From Scilla litardierei (Eukaryota; Streptophyta; Magnoliopsida; Asparagales; Asparagaceae): a stretch of DNA of 64,000 bases. Shown here one piece after another: positions 23,079 to 35,524 of the stretch. The notes under the pieces are model-generated. The model did no database searches, was not told the DNA's origin, and worked only from the letters and a program-made list of their open reading frames with translations. Where the stretch lies: NCBI GenBank assembly GCA_030789695.1, contig CM061142.1, positions 604,385,659-604,449,658 on the forward strand. Reading direction: 5' to 3'. The position numbers were made by a program, and so were the translations under genes. Each line of letters begins with the position of its first letter. The stretch's first letter is position 1.

Positions 23079-24225
23079 GAGAGAGGCTGGAGGGTGTGGC
23101 AGATTGGAGGATGAGGTCGGGCTCTTTGGTCGAGGGCGTGGCACGAGGTTAGGTGGGTTGCAGTCTGGGTGGCAGGATGAGCAAGCTACGGAAGGGGGGT
23201 CTATCGGAGATGTGGCCGGAGGAGGTTGGGGTAGGGCTGGATGCGCGGCGAACTGGAGAGGCGCCTGGGTGTAGGGAGTCGCCAGACTGTGGTGAGGTCA
23301 GAGAGGGGCTTGGCCCTGTTTTACTGGGTTTGAAACAGAGGAGAGTGGGATGAGGCGGGAGTTCAAGCGTAGGGCAGTGCTTGCCTGAGAATGAATGGTG
23401 GCGGATTGGAGGGTGGAGAAGGGGGTTGCGGCCTGGACTGCAAAGGTGGCCGTCGTCGAAGGTGGAGGCCTGGGCGTGGGCTCTCGATGTTTGGAGGCGG
23501 GTTCTGTTGGGTTGGAGAGAGGGTACAAGCGGGGTCGGTGCCTGGGGAATGTTGGTGTGAATCGAATGAGGGAGTGGCGACGATATGGGTTGGTGGCCGC
23601 GCAGAGGTGAGACGACGAATGGAGAAGGGGGCGAGGTTACAGGTGGGCGCTTGGGCTAGGGGCAGAGGCGGTATGGTGCTGGGGCATGGGTGATGATCGG
23701 AGAGTGCGTCGGATGGAGGAGGCGAAGTGGCGGAGCATGGCTTAGGGCGGAGGAAAGGAAAACGCTCGGAGAGTGGCGCAGTGGTGCTGTTCGGCAAAGT
23801 GAGGCACTGGGCTTCGAAGGGAGCGCGGTGGGCTGGCGAGGCTTGTTGTGGGCTCTTCGTCGAATGGAGGAAGCGGGAGGTCGAAGATTGTCGACGGTGA
23901 GGGAGGGGGAAGAAGTAGGCCTTGGGTTTTGGAGGAGGAAGGAGAGGAGCCGGCCTGGGGTGACTGCCGGCGGGGTCGTTTACGGCGAGAAGTCACCGGA
24001 GGTGAGGCTGGGCAACTGTGACTATGAGAGGTTTGGAGGGGCTGAACGACATGGGGAAATGAGGGTGTTGCATGGGTTTAAAACAAAGGGGGATAGAGGG
24101 AGATGCAGTTTCTTAGGTTTTTGTTTGATGAGGAAAGGGGATGGCCTGGGATTTAAGGAGGAGAGGAGAGAGTCAATGGCCCTTTGGGTTATTGTAGAGG
24201 AGAGGGGTGAGAATTGTTGAGTAAT
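23079..24225 (-). other. GC-rich proline-rich block inside LTR C1
   Basis: About 1.1 kb with high GC content. Overlapping frames on both strands (23363-23797 minus, 23690-24220 plus and others) are rich in Pro, Ser, Arg and Gly and are not kept between C1 and C2. It corresponds by position to the GC-rich blocks in LTRs A and B. No recognisable domain. Confidence 0.45.
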
Positions 24226-25102
24226 GATATGAATGGGAAATGTGGAGGATAATTGGGAGAATGGGTTGCATGTGTTAGTGGAGATAGGGAACGTGGGTTT
24301 GATTGGTTGGTTTAGATTTGTTGCCTGTTCAAAGGGGATTCACGTGAGGAGGTTAAGTTAAGATACTCTCAGTTAGGCAATTAAAAATCATGATTTGGGA
24401 AGTTGATTTAACTATGATATTGGAAATTAGTATAGTTAAAGTATTTGAGTTTAGAAATTAATCGAGTCAAGATTGGATTTGTTAGGATTTAGTAGTATAT
24501 AAGGATATGACATGATTTATTGAGATTTGGTCAAGCAAAGGTGAAATCAGTTTGGTTATGGATATAAGATTATGATTTGATTTAGGAACATAATATAGTT
24601 AGGATAATTGGATTCATTGGATTTAAATTGGATTTATTAAGATTAAGATTAAGATTCATTAAGGTTCGATAGGTAGAGATATAGAACTTATTAGGATTGA
24701 ATTCGACCAGTTTCATTAAGGTTTGGGTCAGGTTAGATTTGATTACGATAGGATTTAAATCTGATTTTGAAATCTAACTAAGTACGATATTTGATTAGGA
24801 GAGATCGATTTGGGTTAGATTGAACTCATCAGATTCAGATTAGATGATTTATTCAGTTAGGATATTTTGATTCAAAAGTTCGATTTAGTTAAGATGTGAT
24901 TTGATTAATATGATTCCGCCCCTGCAATCAAAATCAACCACAAGTTAAAGAAATTAATAACACGATATTAAATCGCGTGCTCGAGCTACGAAACTTAATA
25001 ATAATAACAACAACAAATAAAATCCTATCATAAAACCTCTAATAAATCACTATACTAATTAAATACGTACGAAATACGTACACATAAAAACAGGCCGTTA
25101 CA

Positions 25103-25540
25103 TCCTACCAACATTATTAGAATTCCGTCCTCGGAATTCAGTAAAGCTAATGGGAAGGTGTAATGACCGCGAGAATCAAAATGAAGCAAATGACAGGGAG
25201 GTTTCAGGAAATGAAATATGATGATATGGTCGCTTTGGGGAAACAAGTGAATCAATCAATAAGGATTTGGATGTAACGATGTAGGACTAGGGAAGGACAT
25301 TATGGGTCCACTACGAGGTATTTCTATGGTTATCAACATAGTAATATAAGGTCTAAGATGTCTATAAAATCAAGGCAAACTTATCGGGTCAAAAGAAAAT
25401 CCTACGACTATGATATTCTAAGGAACAAGAATGGGATATAGTTTAAGGAACGGATGTTCTTGAGAATCGAGATTGTATTCTTATCAAAGTTGTTTTAGAG
25501 TATTTTGCATGCATGACCTGCATGGGCCACCACTAAGACC
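25103..25540 (-). repeat. Array C internal region, copy 1 (438 bp)
   Basis: Lies between the LTR C2 end (TGTCACGTCC on plus at 25541) and the LTR C1 start at 25102. Contains only a PBS, a short non-coding stretch and the pre-LTR block TTCCGAGGACGGAATTC. No coding frame. Confidence 0.7.
25515..25532 (-). other. Primer-binding site C1, complementary to tRNA-Ile(AAU)
   Basis: The minus strand reads TGGTGGCCCATGCAGGTC, an exact match to the 18-base core found in array A, starting 8 bases after the LTR end. Confidence 0.7.
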
Positions 25541-25595
25541 TGTCACGTCCTGCTTCCCATTATACTTGGGGGCGAGGACACGAGCGAGTCTGCAT

Positions 25596-25650
25596 GTGCT
25601 TAAAACAAGAAGGAGGTACTTTTTCTTTTCTTCCTCCTTGGTTTAAGCAC
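25596..25650. repeat. Hairpin near the 3' end of LTR C2
   Basis: Arms GTGCTTAAAACAAGAAGGAG and CTTCCTCCTTGGTTTAAGCAC flank a short pyrimidine-rich loop, with two mismatches. The same structure with one mismatch is at 39319-39372 in LTR C0. It lies about 55 bp inside the LTR end. Confidence 0.6.
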
Positions 25651-26175
25651 AATAAGCGCATGTGACAACAACTTGCAGCATGCAAACTCAAACAACACAG
25701 ATAAATATTTTAGTACAACCTCAAGTCCCATGGAGTTACAACAATGAAAGGAATGGAAAGGGAGGAGTCATAAGCTCATGCAATTATTGGAGGAAACAAC
25801 AAGTACAAAGATGCTGCAGAGGCACGCTTGCTCCACGGCGGGGGATCTCAGCATCTGGGCACTTCTAATCAACCTGCTCAGTCTCTAAGCATACTCCTCT
25901 ACAAACATGTCTAACACTTGACGTATATTTCACAAGAAGAAATAAGGAAATATACGTCAACGAGGGTCACTCGGCAAGATTTAAAATATTAAGAAGTTGA
26001 CCCTCGGTAATGTTTTCAAAATCGTTAACATGGCAAGGTGAATGACATAAAATGATATCAATAACTAAAGCATGGAAGCGTAAGCAACGTGTGGTTGTAG
26101 CAAAGGTGGTATATAGAGTTGTAAGCATAGCAATTGTAGTGTGCAAAGTAATTAGCATGGCAATGTACAAAATAA

Positions 26176-26297
26176 TTGCATGGCAAGTGTAGTGTGTAAA
26201 GCAGCAGCATGGCAAGTGTAAGAGTAGTGTGTAAAGCAGTAGCATGGCAAGTGTAGTGTGTAAAGCAGTAGCATGGCAAGAGTAGTGTATAAACTAG
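26176..26297. repeat. Short tandem repeat, about 30 bp unit, four copies
   Basis: GCATGGCAAGTGTAGTGTG followed by TAAAGCAGTA repeats about four times with small changes. Explains the odd minus-strand frames around 25967-26303 (Leu/Cys/His-rich). Part of LTR C2. Confidence 0.65.
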
Positions 26298-26980
26298 TAG
26301 CAATTCTTAATAGTAACAACAGGAGTAAAAGAGTGTGTCAATCAATCAAGTGTGCCTAGTGACAAGCCCAATGTCTGAGGGGGAAGTATCTAGCATTACA
26401 CCAAAGCCAACAGAGCTACTCGTGGCTCTCTACTCACCGACCCGGTCAGGTGTCAGTCGAAATCACCAATAGAGCATAATCTAGCATTCCGGCCTCTACT
26501 ACATTGGATTACCCCACCCCAAGTATTGTGCTAGAACACGAGCCAGCCTAATCAATTACACGAGTTCACGAATGCTAAACCGCCATATACTAGAACACGA
26601 GCCCGACTAGTCATCATGTGACCCTACTGGAACACGAGTCAGACTACTCACATATAATCGACGGGAGTAGCCAAAACAAATACATGAATTCCAGGTTTCA
26701 AGGTGTTCCATCAATATCCATTCACTAAAGTGTGTACAAGCAGGTTAAATTATTAGCAAGGTAGGCGGTATGATATGAAACAATTCTTGGTTTAACAATT
26801 CATTGTAACAATGTTTTAAAACAAGGAAAATGTACACTTGCCTGATCAATGCAGTTTTGATTGTCCATGTAATCACGATGAAAGGCGTATTATATCTGCG
26901 TGGTTGGATTCAAAATATTAAATCAAAGGACAATATTAAGCTTACTTATAATACTGCTTACCTAATAGTAGTTTTTGATA

Positions 26981-27001
26981 ATACATACATACATACATAC
27001 A

Positions 27002-27030
<29 letters not shown>
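26981..27030. repeat. (ATAC)n microsatellite
   Basis: About 12 units of ATAC directly beside an AT run and the CTAG end of Helitron H-b. Helitrons favour AT-rich targets. Confidence 0.9.
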
Positions 27031-27037
<7 letters not shown>

Positions 27038-27848
27038 CTAGTCATAACCCGTGCCCGCGGGCACGGTTCATTTAAGATTTCCCCTGCGAAATCTTTGGTC
27101 CCTGAAAAATTATTTCCACAGTCAAAATTTAACAGAACAATAAATTAGCGTAAAAATATTTAGCGGCATGGGCGCCTTCGGTGCTAAACAACAAATTCGG
27201 TGTTGAACAACAAATTTGGCACCCGCAGGCGGAACAACAAATAAGCGTAAAAAACTTTTCGACGCCCGCACTGACGCGGGCGCCTTCGGCGCGGGACAAC
27301 AAATTCAGAAAAATTTAGCGAGCGCCTTTGACGCGGAGCAACAAAACTCAGGGTATTTTTATGCTAATTTGTTGTTCCGCTAAATTGTTTTACGCTAAAT
27401 TTTTTATTTTGTTTAATTTAATGGATCATGATTCTCCACAATCTTTCCCAATGCACTTCTAATTTCAAAGTTTAGGTTCCCAAGGCACTTTCCCCCCAAA
27501 TTTAATCTCCACAATCTTTTCCAAGACACTTCTAATTTCAAAGTTTTGGTTCCCAAGACACTTTTCCTCCCAAATTTAATCTCCACGATCTTTCCCAAGG
27601 CACTTCTAATTTTAAAGTTTAGGTTCCCAAGGCACTTACCCCCCAAATTTAATCTCCACAATCTTTTCCAATACACTTCTAATTTCAAAGTTTTGGTTCC
27701 CAAGACACTTTTCTTACCAAAATTTTCACAAAATCCAATCTCAACCATTGATTTACTAAGATCAAATCTCAGCCACTTTTTATCTTGTCCTAGTCAGCCC
27801 TAGAATTCAAAAAACACTGTCAAATGTATTATATATATATATATATAT
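27038..27848 (-). mobile_element. Helitron H-b, short non-autonomous, minus strand
   Basis: On the minus strand the 3' end is the hairpin CCGTGCCCGCGGGCACGG, then GTTATGA and CTAG at 27038-27041, with host A at 27037. The 5' end (near 27831-27848) holds ATACATTTGACAG and a GGCTGACTAGGACAAG-like block, as in Helitron H-a. The exact 5' base is blurred by a (TA)n run. No Rep-helicase coding. Confidence 0.7.
27434..27727. repeat. Four tandem 73-bp repeats in Helitron H-b
   Basis: Units start at 27434, 27507, 27581 and 27654, each CTCCACAATCTTTTCCAA-like. Units 1 and 3 share CCCAAGGCACTT, units 2 and 4 share CCCAAGACACTT, so a two-unit segment was itself duplicated. Confidence 0.75.
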
Positions 27849-27984
27849 ACACTAGCGAATGACCGTGCCCGGAGGGCACGGCAAAGGTCGTCTCACAGAC
27901 ACGAAACCGACTGGGACAGCTTGCTCAAGGGCAAAAGAATGACGGGGACAGTAGTCTCCCGGATGCAATACCGAAGACGAAAAG

Positions 27985-28619
27985 GTAGTCATAACCTGTG
28001 CCCGCGGGCACGGTTCAGTTAAGATTTTCTCCCACGAAATCATAAACCGGGCCCGCGGGCATGGTTCATTTAAGATTTTCTCCCGCGAAATCTTTGTTCC
28101 CCAAAAAATTATTTCCACAGCCAAAATTGTGCGAAACAAAAAATAGCGTAAAAATATTTAGCGGCATGGACACCTTCGGTGCGGAACAACAAATTCGGCG
28201 CGAGCGTTTTCTGCGCGGAACAACAAATTAGCATAAAATTTTAGCGGGCGCCTTCGGCGCAAGAAATTATTCTCATCTTGTTGCCACATGTGTCGAATAG
28301 ATGGTGGGCCCCGCATTGAGGGAGAGATCATTTGATCTGCAGCAACATTCGATCTACAGCATTAAGTGCACGTTAAAGTTTTTTTCCCAAATGCATTAAT
28401 TGCGTGCACTCTGTTATTACCCAAAAACTTTCATTCAACATAAAGTTTCATTTCCTCAGAAACTTTCATTCCCTAGAAATGTTTTTCCCTCCAAAACTTT
28501 CCACAAAATCTCAGCTCAACCATTTACATCCAAGTCGTCTTTCTATCAACCTGTTTGTCCTAGTCAGCTTGTCCTAGTCAGCCCTAGAATTCAAAAACAG
28601 TTGTGTTTTAATATATAGA
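27985..28619 (-). mobile_element. Helitron H-d, short, nested at the 3' end of H-c, with a duplicated terminus
   Basis: On plus it begins TAGTCATAACCTGTGCCCG, followed by a second degenerate copy of the same terminal hairpin about 50 bp on (near 28043). The right end has TTGTCCTAGTCAGCCCTAG and ends near ATATATAGA. CTAG is changed to GTAG at 27985-27988. Ends are approximate. Confidence 0.5.
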
Positions 28620-29483
28620 AAACCTATATGGGGAATAAGTGGTATAGACCATTGAATCCATGCTCAATGTAGCATATAGACAACTTAAATCTTGAATTTA
28701 GAATATCTAGAATGTTAATATGTGTTTATATAAGAGTAATTGGAATTTCCATTAGCCGTAGAATAATCTGCATATGCTTAATAGTCATGCAATTTAAGCT
28801 AATGCAACCAGAAAGGAACTCTCCAAAATTCAATTTGCTCAATGAAGAAGAGTTTCCCAAATAAGATACCCAAACATCCAACATTCACAAATTTCCAGCA
28901 TTCACAAATTTCCAACAAAAATTATATCAAGTATTCACATCATTGTATTTAGTATTCACAAATTTATATGTTTCCAACAAAAATTATATCCAGAATTCTC
29001 AAAACTGTATAGTCAAACATCCAACATTCACAAAATGAAATGTTTCGAATAAAAATTTAGATTTTTAGCAAGTACAAACTTTCAGAAATACAAAATTCTT
29101 CAATAATCTATGAGCTCATAAGTTTTTTGATCCTCTTTCATGCAAACTGGACTTTTGATTTTGTATAGAAGGCATGTTTTGATCAAATTGTCATCAACTA
29201 CTTCAGATTTTTTGATCATCTTTGATTCTGGGATATCCAACACCTTCATGATTGGCAAATTGTCATCAAATACTTAGCTGATCCTTCACGTTTTCCAAAA
29301 TGCATTGAGCCTGAAAAAAACAAAGTCCAAATTTAAAGGATTCTTGATAATAATAGCATGTTAATTCCACATCAAGTAATTAACAGTGTTCCTCATACAC
29401 TGAGCTTGCTTGATATACTTACAACATGGACAATTTCCAATTGAGCAAACAATTTAACCCACCAAACAAGTTGCCATCTTCAA

Positions 29484-29745
29484 TAACTGTGTTGCAATTT
29501 ATCATTTTCTTCAACATTGGATCATGGCTTCATCATCAATGGTAGAGAGACTTAAGGTTACCTGAGGGGTGTAACTGAGTAGTGCATGAACTTGACCCTG
29601 ATCCCATCTTGAACAACTGTGTTGCAATTTATCATTTTCTTCAACATTGGATCCTGGATTACATCCTCAATGGTAGAGAGACTTAAGGTTACCTGAGGGG
29701 TGTAACTGAGCAGTGCATGAACTTGACCCTGATCTCGATCCGAAG
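29484..29745. repeat. Tandem duplication, about 130 bp, in Helitron H-c
   Basis: AACTGTGTTGCAATTTATC occurs at 29484 and 29614, and both copies run on through CAACATTGGATC and a later GCATGAACTTGACCCTGATC. Non-coding. Confidence 0.65.
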
Positions 29746-30594
29746 GCAATCATCCACCTAAAAACTGGAGTGTTTTGAGGGGAAACTAAAAATTTTATGA
29801 AATTTTGAACTGGATATTGCATGAACTAAAATTTTGCATGCAATATCTGAAGTTCTGGTACGAACTGGATATATAAAAGGAGCAATATTTTGCATGAATT
29901 GGATTCTAAAATTGCAATATTTTGAGGGGAAACTAAAAGTTCATTCAATATTGCATGAACTTCAAGTACGAACTGGATATCTGCTCCTTGCAAAATATCT
30001 GAAGTTCATGCAATATCTAAAGTTTTGAACTAAAATTTTGAAATTTTGAAGGCAATCATCCCCTTTCCGGTACAAACAGCAGGTCAGCAGCAGATAACTG
30101 AGCAGTGTTTTGAGCAGTGCGTGAACTTGGAATCCAAACAGATGGATTGATCTGTAAAAGAGAAGTTATTATGAAATTCTTAGATAATGTTATGCATGGT
30201 TACAAAGAAGACTTTCTGGGTATGGGGATTCGCCTTTGATGAAACCCAATCAGCCCACGTCTCTAAGCGAATCTCATGCCATCTAGTACATCTGCATCTT
30301 TGTAAGCCGATGTATCATCAGCATCCCATCTGCATTACAAAGCAACGAACCAGTTAAACATGATTCATAACTGGAAACCAACTATCTAGTTCTAATTTGT
30401 TACGGGAATTTCATCAGTTGGTTGGTTATGCACTGAAAATAACCTCAAAATAACATAACTCCCATTCTCAACTCTCATTTTATAACAAAACTGAGTTCAA
30501 AATATGTTGCTCAAATGCACTTTCAGTTTTGTCAAAAAAACTCTAATGCATTTCCAGTCAAAATATGTTGCTCAAATGAAAATTATTTGGTTAC

Positions 30595-30945
30595 TCAGCT
30601 TGATACAAAAATTATTTGGTTACTCAGCTTGATACAAAAGTTTAAGTATCAACACCCAGAACAACAATTTTTGCATATCCAGCTTTCTTAATTCATGGAA
30701 AATATTATACTCAGCTTGATACTCAGCTTGAAAAAAAACTGAACTCTCATTTTTGGTTACTGATACTCAGCTTGATATTAAGCTTGATACTCAGCTTGAT
30801 ATTCACCTTGATACTCAGCTTGATAAAGAAAAAACTGATACTCAGCTTGATATACATGGAAAAAATTTTGGTTACTCAGCCAGGAAAACACAAACTGATT
30901 TCTCAATTTATAGAAAATATTATACTCAGCTTGATACAAAATTTC
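30595..30945. repeat. CTCAGCTTGATA short repeats in Helitron H-c
   Basis: Roughly ten irregularly spaced copies of CTCAGCTTGATA or close variants. The frames at 30753-30950 and 30772-30954 only reflect this repeat. Confidence 0.65.
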
Positions 30946-31423
30946 AGTAGATGATCTTAGTTCTTCAGAGCCCTGCCAAAATATTCAGTAGCAGTTGAAG
31001 CTACTTAAACAACTCTTAAGCCATTCTAAAACAATCAACTAATTCACAAAGTGATGAAAGAATTAAGGCTTGTGTGAATAATCAGATAAACTGTGATGTT
31101 GTTCATACCAAACCTCCATGATCAAAAGCTTCATCACCTCAGCTATAAATGTGTATCCAGAATGTATCCAAAATGTGTTGACCCATAAAAGGCACCAACT
31201 TTGCATCCTAGCAAATGACTGTAATGGTTGTCAGCTAATTGTTGATGGCCCCCAAATTGCTTTGCATCACTCTAGAACACGTAAAAAAGAAGAATCGTAT
31301 TAGTAGCAGTAGCATAGCAACCCCAGAATATGTGCCACTTCCAGCTCTAACTCATTGTGTAAGCCTGCCCTAGTTGATTAAAGAAAGTCAAATTCATGTA
31401 GAAATTTAATAATAAAGTGCTCA

Positions 31424-31426
<3 letters not shown>

Positions 31427-31504
<78 letters not shown>
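31427..31504. repeat. (TG)39 microsatellite
   Basis: 78 bp of uninterrupted TG. It creates artificial Cys-Val frames on both sides. No gene is attached that I can recognise. Confidence 0.95.
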
Positions 31505-31505
<1 letters not shown>

Positions 31506-32557
31506 TTTCTTGCATGTTTCCTTGCTCTCGATCTCACATCAGACTCCATGTTCTTCATCATGCGCTTGTGCCTTCAATCAACATTGCCATCGCCGAACCT
31601 ACAAGAACTCTCGAGCACTCTCTTGGAGACCTGATCACAGCGACGTCGGAGAAGATGGACAAAGGAACAAAGTCAGGAGCAACATTTACAGCTCCTACAT
31701 ACATCAACATTTACAACATTTATAGCCCGACAGTCATATGGATCTTCTCCTGAGATTCGTAATCGAACATGGCACATACAGAGTATGTTAGAAACACTAT
31801 GTATACCAATCCCTTTGGCACACAGAGAGTACATTTCAAAGCTAAGCCATTAGAATAAAGGGGAAAAGCCAGATCCATTGTACATACTCATCACGCATTA
31901 GATGATAGCAATAACTTTATAATAAAAAGAGACAAAGATCAATAACATAATTGAATCATGTTTTTTTTTCTTGAAACTCAAAGTAAATATGCAACCAACA
32001 GATATTAGTTACCATGCATCACAATATAATACACTATGATTCATCATTGGTTTCTACAGTAACTGAAGAGTAAACAATCATGCAGATGTTTGTAACAATT
32101 GCAGGGAGTGCAGCTGCCACAATAATTGCCTTATTCAAGAGCAAGCCATTCAAGCAGAGCTTGAACCATCATTCACATTTGTTCTTCCAGTATGCACTTC
32201 AAGAACCAATATGTGCTAGGAATTATCAATTTTGATAAGAAATGTTATCCTAGACATGCATGCATGCTAAATTATGATAGTCGATGAGATATGTTATTAT
32301 TCAGTTGAGTACAAAAACAGAAATAAGTTTAAAATAACTAATGAGTACAAATTCATTTCAGTTCATATAATTTGCGCACTTGAACTCATATGTATTTGTA
32401 TGAATATGACATGATTTAACATCAAGTATTTATATGAACAGAAATGAATGCCCAAATTAAAGTTATTGAAATGAAACCCACAGGTGCAAAACATACATTA
32501 ACTAACTTTGCACATTAACAAAGCTAATCAAAACATACATGGTTTTGAGGCTATGAC

Positions 32558-33240
32558 AGGATACATATGAGTTCAAATACATATGAGTTCAATCTGACAT
32601 TTAACATCAAGTATTTATATGAAGCTTGAATTTATATGGAATGAATTTCTTTAGTATTTGATGAGCCCAGATTCAAATACATCAAATCTGTATTTAGCAA
32701 TTTGTATTTGAACTGGAATAACTAAGCATTTGATGGAATGAATTTGATAACACACTGTGAGGCTTGAATTTATATGGAATGAATTTCTTTAGCATTTGAA
32801 TCTGTATTTAGCAATTTGTATTTGAACTTGAATGAATTTGCTTTAGCAATTTGTATTTGAACTCATATGTTTTTGATGAGCCCAGATTCAAATGCCCAAA
32901 TTAAAGTTAACTTAAGCACATTCATTCCAGATTGAACTCATATGTATTGAATTTGATAACACACTGTGAGGCTTGAATTTATATGGAATGAATTTCTTTA
33001 GCATTTGATGAGCCCAGATTCAAATACATCAAATCTGTATTTAGCAATTTGTATTTGAACTGGAATGAATCTGCTTTAGCAATTTGTATTTGAACTCATA
33101 TGTATTTGATGAGCCCAGATTCAAATGCCCAAATTAAAGTTATTGAAATTTCATCAAGTATTTATATGAATATGACAGGATACATATGAGTTCAAATACA
33201 TATGAGTTCAATCTGACATTTAACATCAAGTATTTATCCC
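32558..33240. repeat. Complex tandem/interspersed repeats in Helitron H-c
   Basis: Blocks such as GGCTTGAATTTATATGGAAT (32760 and 32970) and ACATATGAGTTCAAATACAT (near 32570 and 33181) recur at about 140-620 bp intervals. AT-rich and non-coding. Confidence 0.6.
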
Positions 33241-35346
33241 TCCTTGTGAATATGACAGGATACAAAAATCTGACAGAACTGGATGAACATGAACTCATCT
33301 GACATTCAAGATCGATTTCATGTTATCAAATTAACTTGAAATGAGCTTGACTGTTTGAGTTCATGTTATCAAATACTCAAAAATGTATTTGAGCTTGACT
33401 GACATGAACTCAAAAATCTGTCAGATTAACTCAAAAATCTGACAGATAACATGAACTCAAAAATGAGCTTGACTGACATGAACTGGATGAACATGAAATG
33501 GATGACCATGAACATGTATCCCTCCTTGTGAATTTTGAAAGAGAAAATCAACATTCTGAATCTTTAATAATATTTTTTAACTTAGTCAAGTTTGATGCAG
33601 GTGTGCGACTACGTGAAGTGCTATAAGTGTCATTGGGTGGTTCCCAAAATGCAATTTGGGTTTGCCACCTTGCCACATCTTTAATTTATGGCCATCAAAA
33701 TATTCAGATATGGAATTATGCATGTCTTCTTTAAAATATATTATGTTAGCCAAATTAATCGAGAAGCCATCTTATGCTTAATTTAATGATGATGAACACT
33801 TTGATAGACAAATTATTGAAGAAACCAAATATCATGTCATACACAAATCAGTAAGCAAATTAGCATACTTTTGTAAATGATTTTACAACATGCAATGGCA
33901 TAAACAACTTGGAATAAATCAGCAATATATAATGCGATAATTTTTATCATATGCACTATAAATAAACCCACTTTTATGTGGTTTAAATTGTAAAACCGGC
34001 TAAAGAATTTTCGTAGCTAAGCACTATTAGTTTGATGAAAAATTTAATCAATTGATTGATCAAATCTTAGTACAGGACCAAACCAATTTTTTGACGCTGG
34101 GAAGAAAATGAATCTAGTTATATTTAAGTCCAAAACGTAACCGACAAAGAAAATATAGTCAGTTTATTTTGGAAGAGCACTACTGGAAAGGTCAAAACGG
34201 ATCAATTAGACTACCAATCAATTGCTGTTCCAATTTATTTCCAATCTATATAACATAATGCACTATGTAGTAGCTATTAGTTCAAAGTAGCACATTGTTG
34301 TTAATTGTATCAAACAAAAATTGAGAAGATAAATTGTGCTAATGGAACCAACGTCGAGACAATTAAAATGAAGATTTGTAATGGATACTAACTTTAAATT
34401 CTTTAAATGATTCTTAAAATAATTTTCATTATGGAAGTGGAATTCTAATCAATATGACCTACTCCCTTATCCAATTTCAAACATACTAAGTGGAAGTGGA
34501 ATTCTGATCAATATGACCTACTGGAAATATGCCTAATGGAAATTCAACAAACATGTGGTGTGCACCTTCATTTCGTGACTGACCGTAGCCATGAGGATAT
34601 GGATCTGGCCATCAGCCTTCAGTTTCCATCACCTCCTTTGACCCTCACTTCACCACTCAAGCATCCAATGACACTCGACGAAGAAACAACCCACACAATC
34701 ATTGGTCAAAGAAGCAAATTTACTGAATTAGGAATTTTTGGGTTAGATTAAATATGCCATTAAAAAACATTGCATGTTCTTTTCTTTGCAAAATGCTCTT
34801 TTCTTTGCTCAACATATTCATGTGAGAGAAATCCACCAGCAAAAACAACAAAAACATAAAAATATCTAATTTTAATCTATAAACAGCAAAACAATGCAAA
34901 AAACCAACAAAAATTACAATGAAGTAAGCATTACCCACTTCGATTAAAGCACCAAAAATTGATTTGCCATGTAGCAACAATAATAGTATGCAATCTGAAG
35001 GCAATCTGATGGTTGTCATCTGATGGTTGGGGTGAACCTGATCAGATTTGAATCGCAATCAGAAACTCCTGATCGCAGTCGACTGAAGAAAGAAGTCAAA
35101 ATCTAACTTACCTTAAGGAAGATGTCGATGGCACGATACAGCCGATCTTATTCACGTGGGCCATTGCATCTCCATTCCTTCAATAATGTCATAATCTAAA
35201 TTTCCCAAAAATTACACACCGATATTATTCACATCAGCTAGAGATTTCGACGAATACCTTGCGAGCTTGGATCTGAGGCATGCGGGCGAGGAGGAGTCTT
35301 CGATTCCTTCAACAATCAGTCTACTAATTAGATCAAATACACGAAC

Positions 35347-35524
35347 CTTAGATGAAGTGCGAGATAATGGTTGCTCTTGCTCTTGAGCCTGGACACTATT
35401 TTTTGGCCGAGCTCTTCGATTCTGGTGGAGAAGCGCAGCGCTTCGTAGCACGCTCGAAAACAGAGAGTCTGGATGCCAAGGAGGACATCGTTGTTTGCAA
35501 GCCGAGAGTCTGTAAGCTGAGACT
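35347..35524 (-). pseudogene. Captured exon of a plant O-fucosyltransferase family gene
   Basis: On the minus strand a 178-bp open segment lies between a polypyrimidine tract ending CTCTTGCAG (acceptor, AG at 35525-35526) and AAG|GTTCGT (donor, GT at 35345-35346). It encodes about 59 residues including DSRLANNDVLLGIQTL, then ACYEALRFSTRIEELGQKIV and finally HYLALHLR. In plant GDP-fucose O-fucosyltransferase-like proteins the same order (S-R-L-A-N-N, I-Q-x-L-R-C-R, Y-x-A-L-F, I-x-x-L-G, ALHLR-(F/Y)) lies in the nucleotide-sugar-binding half of the enzyme, which acts in the Golgi. The rest of the gene is absent, so this is a fragment carried by Helitron H-c, not a working enzyme. The reading frame and both splice sites look intact. 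A further possible exon follows at about 35224-35310 (ends CAAG|GTATTC), unidentified. Confidence 0.65.

Larger units (their letters stand above)
21071..25102 (-). repeat. LTR C1, truncated, split by a solo LTR
   Basis: Starts (minus strand) TGTAACGGCC at 25102. AT-rich U3 down to about 24240, then a GC-rich block to 23079; 21071-21094 is the same LTR beyond the solo-LTR insertion, as shown by the uninterrupted copy at 36606-36640 (CCGGGGGTTGGTCT then GAGGAGAGAGGCTGG). The remainder of the LTR is missing at 21070. Confidence 0.75.

Noticed and set aside
23153..24220. Plus-strand Gly/Arg/Glu-rich genes
   Set aside because: Complement of the C/G-rich block of LTR C, changed in the second copy at 36470-37615; no domain.
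31417..31753. Cys-Val repeat proteins
   Set aside because: Pure translation of the (TG)39 microsatellite.
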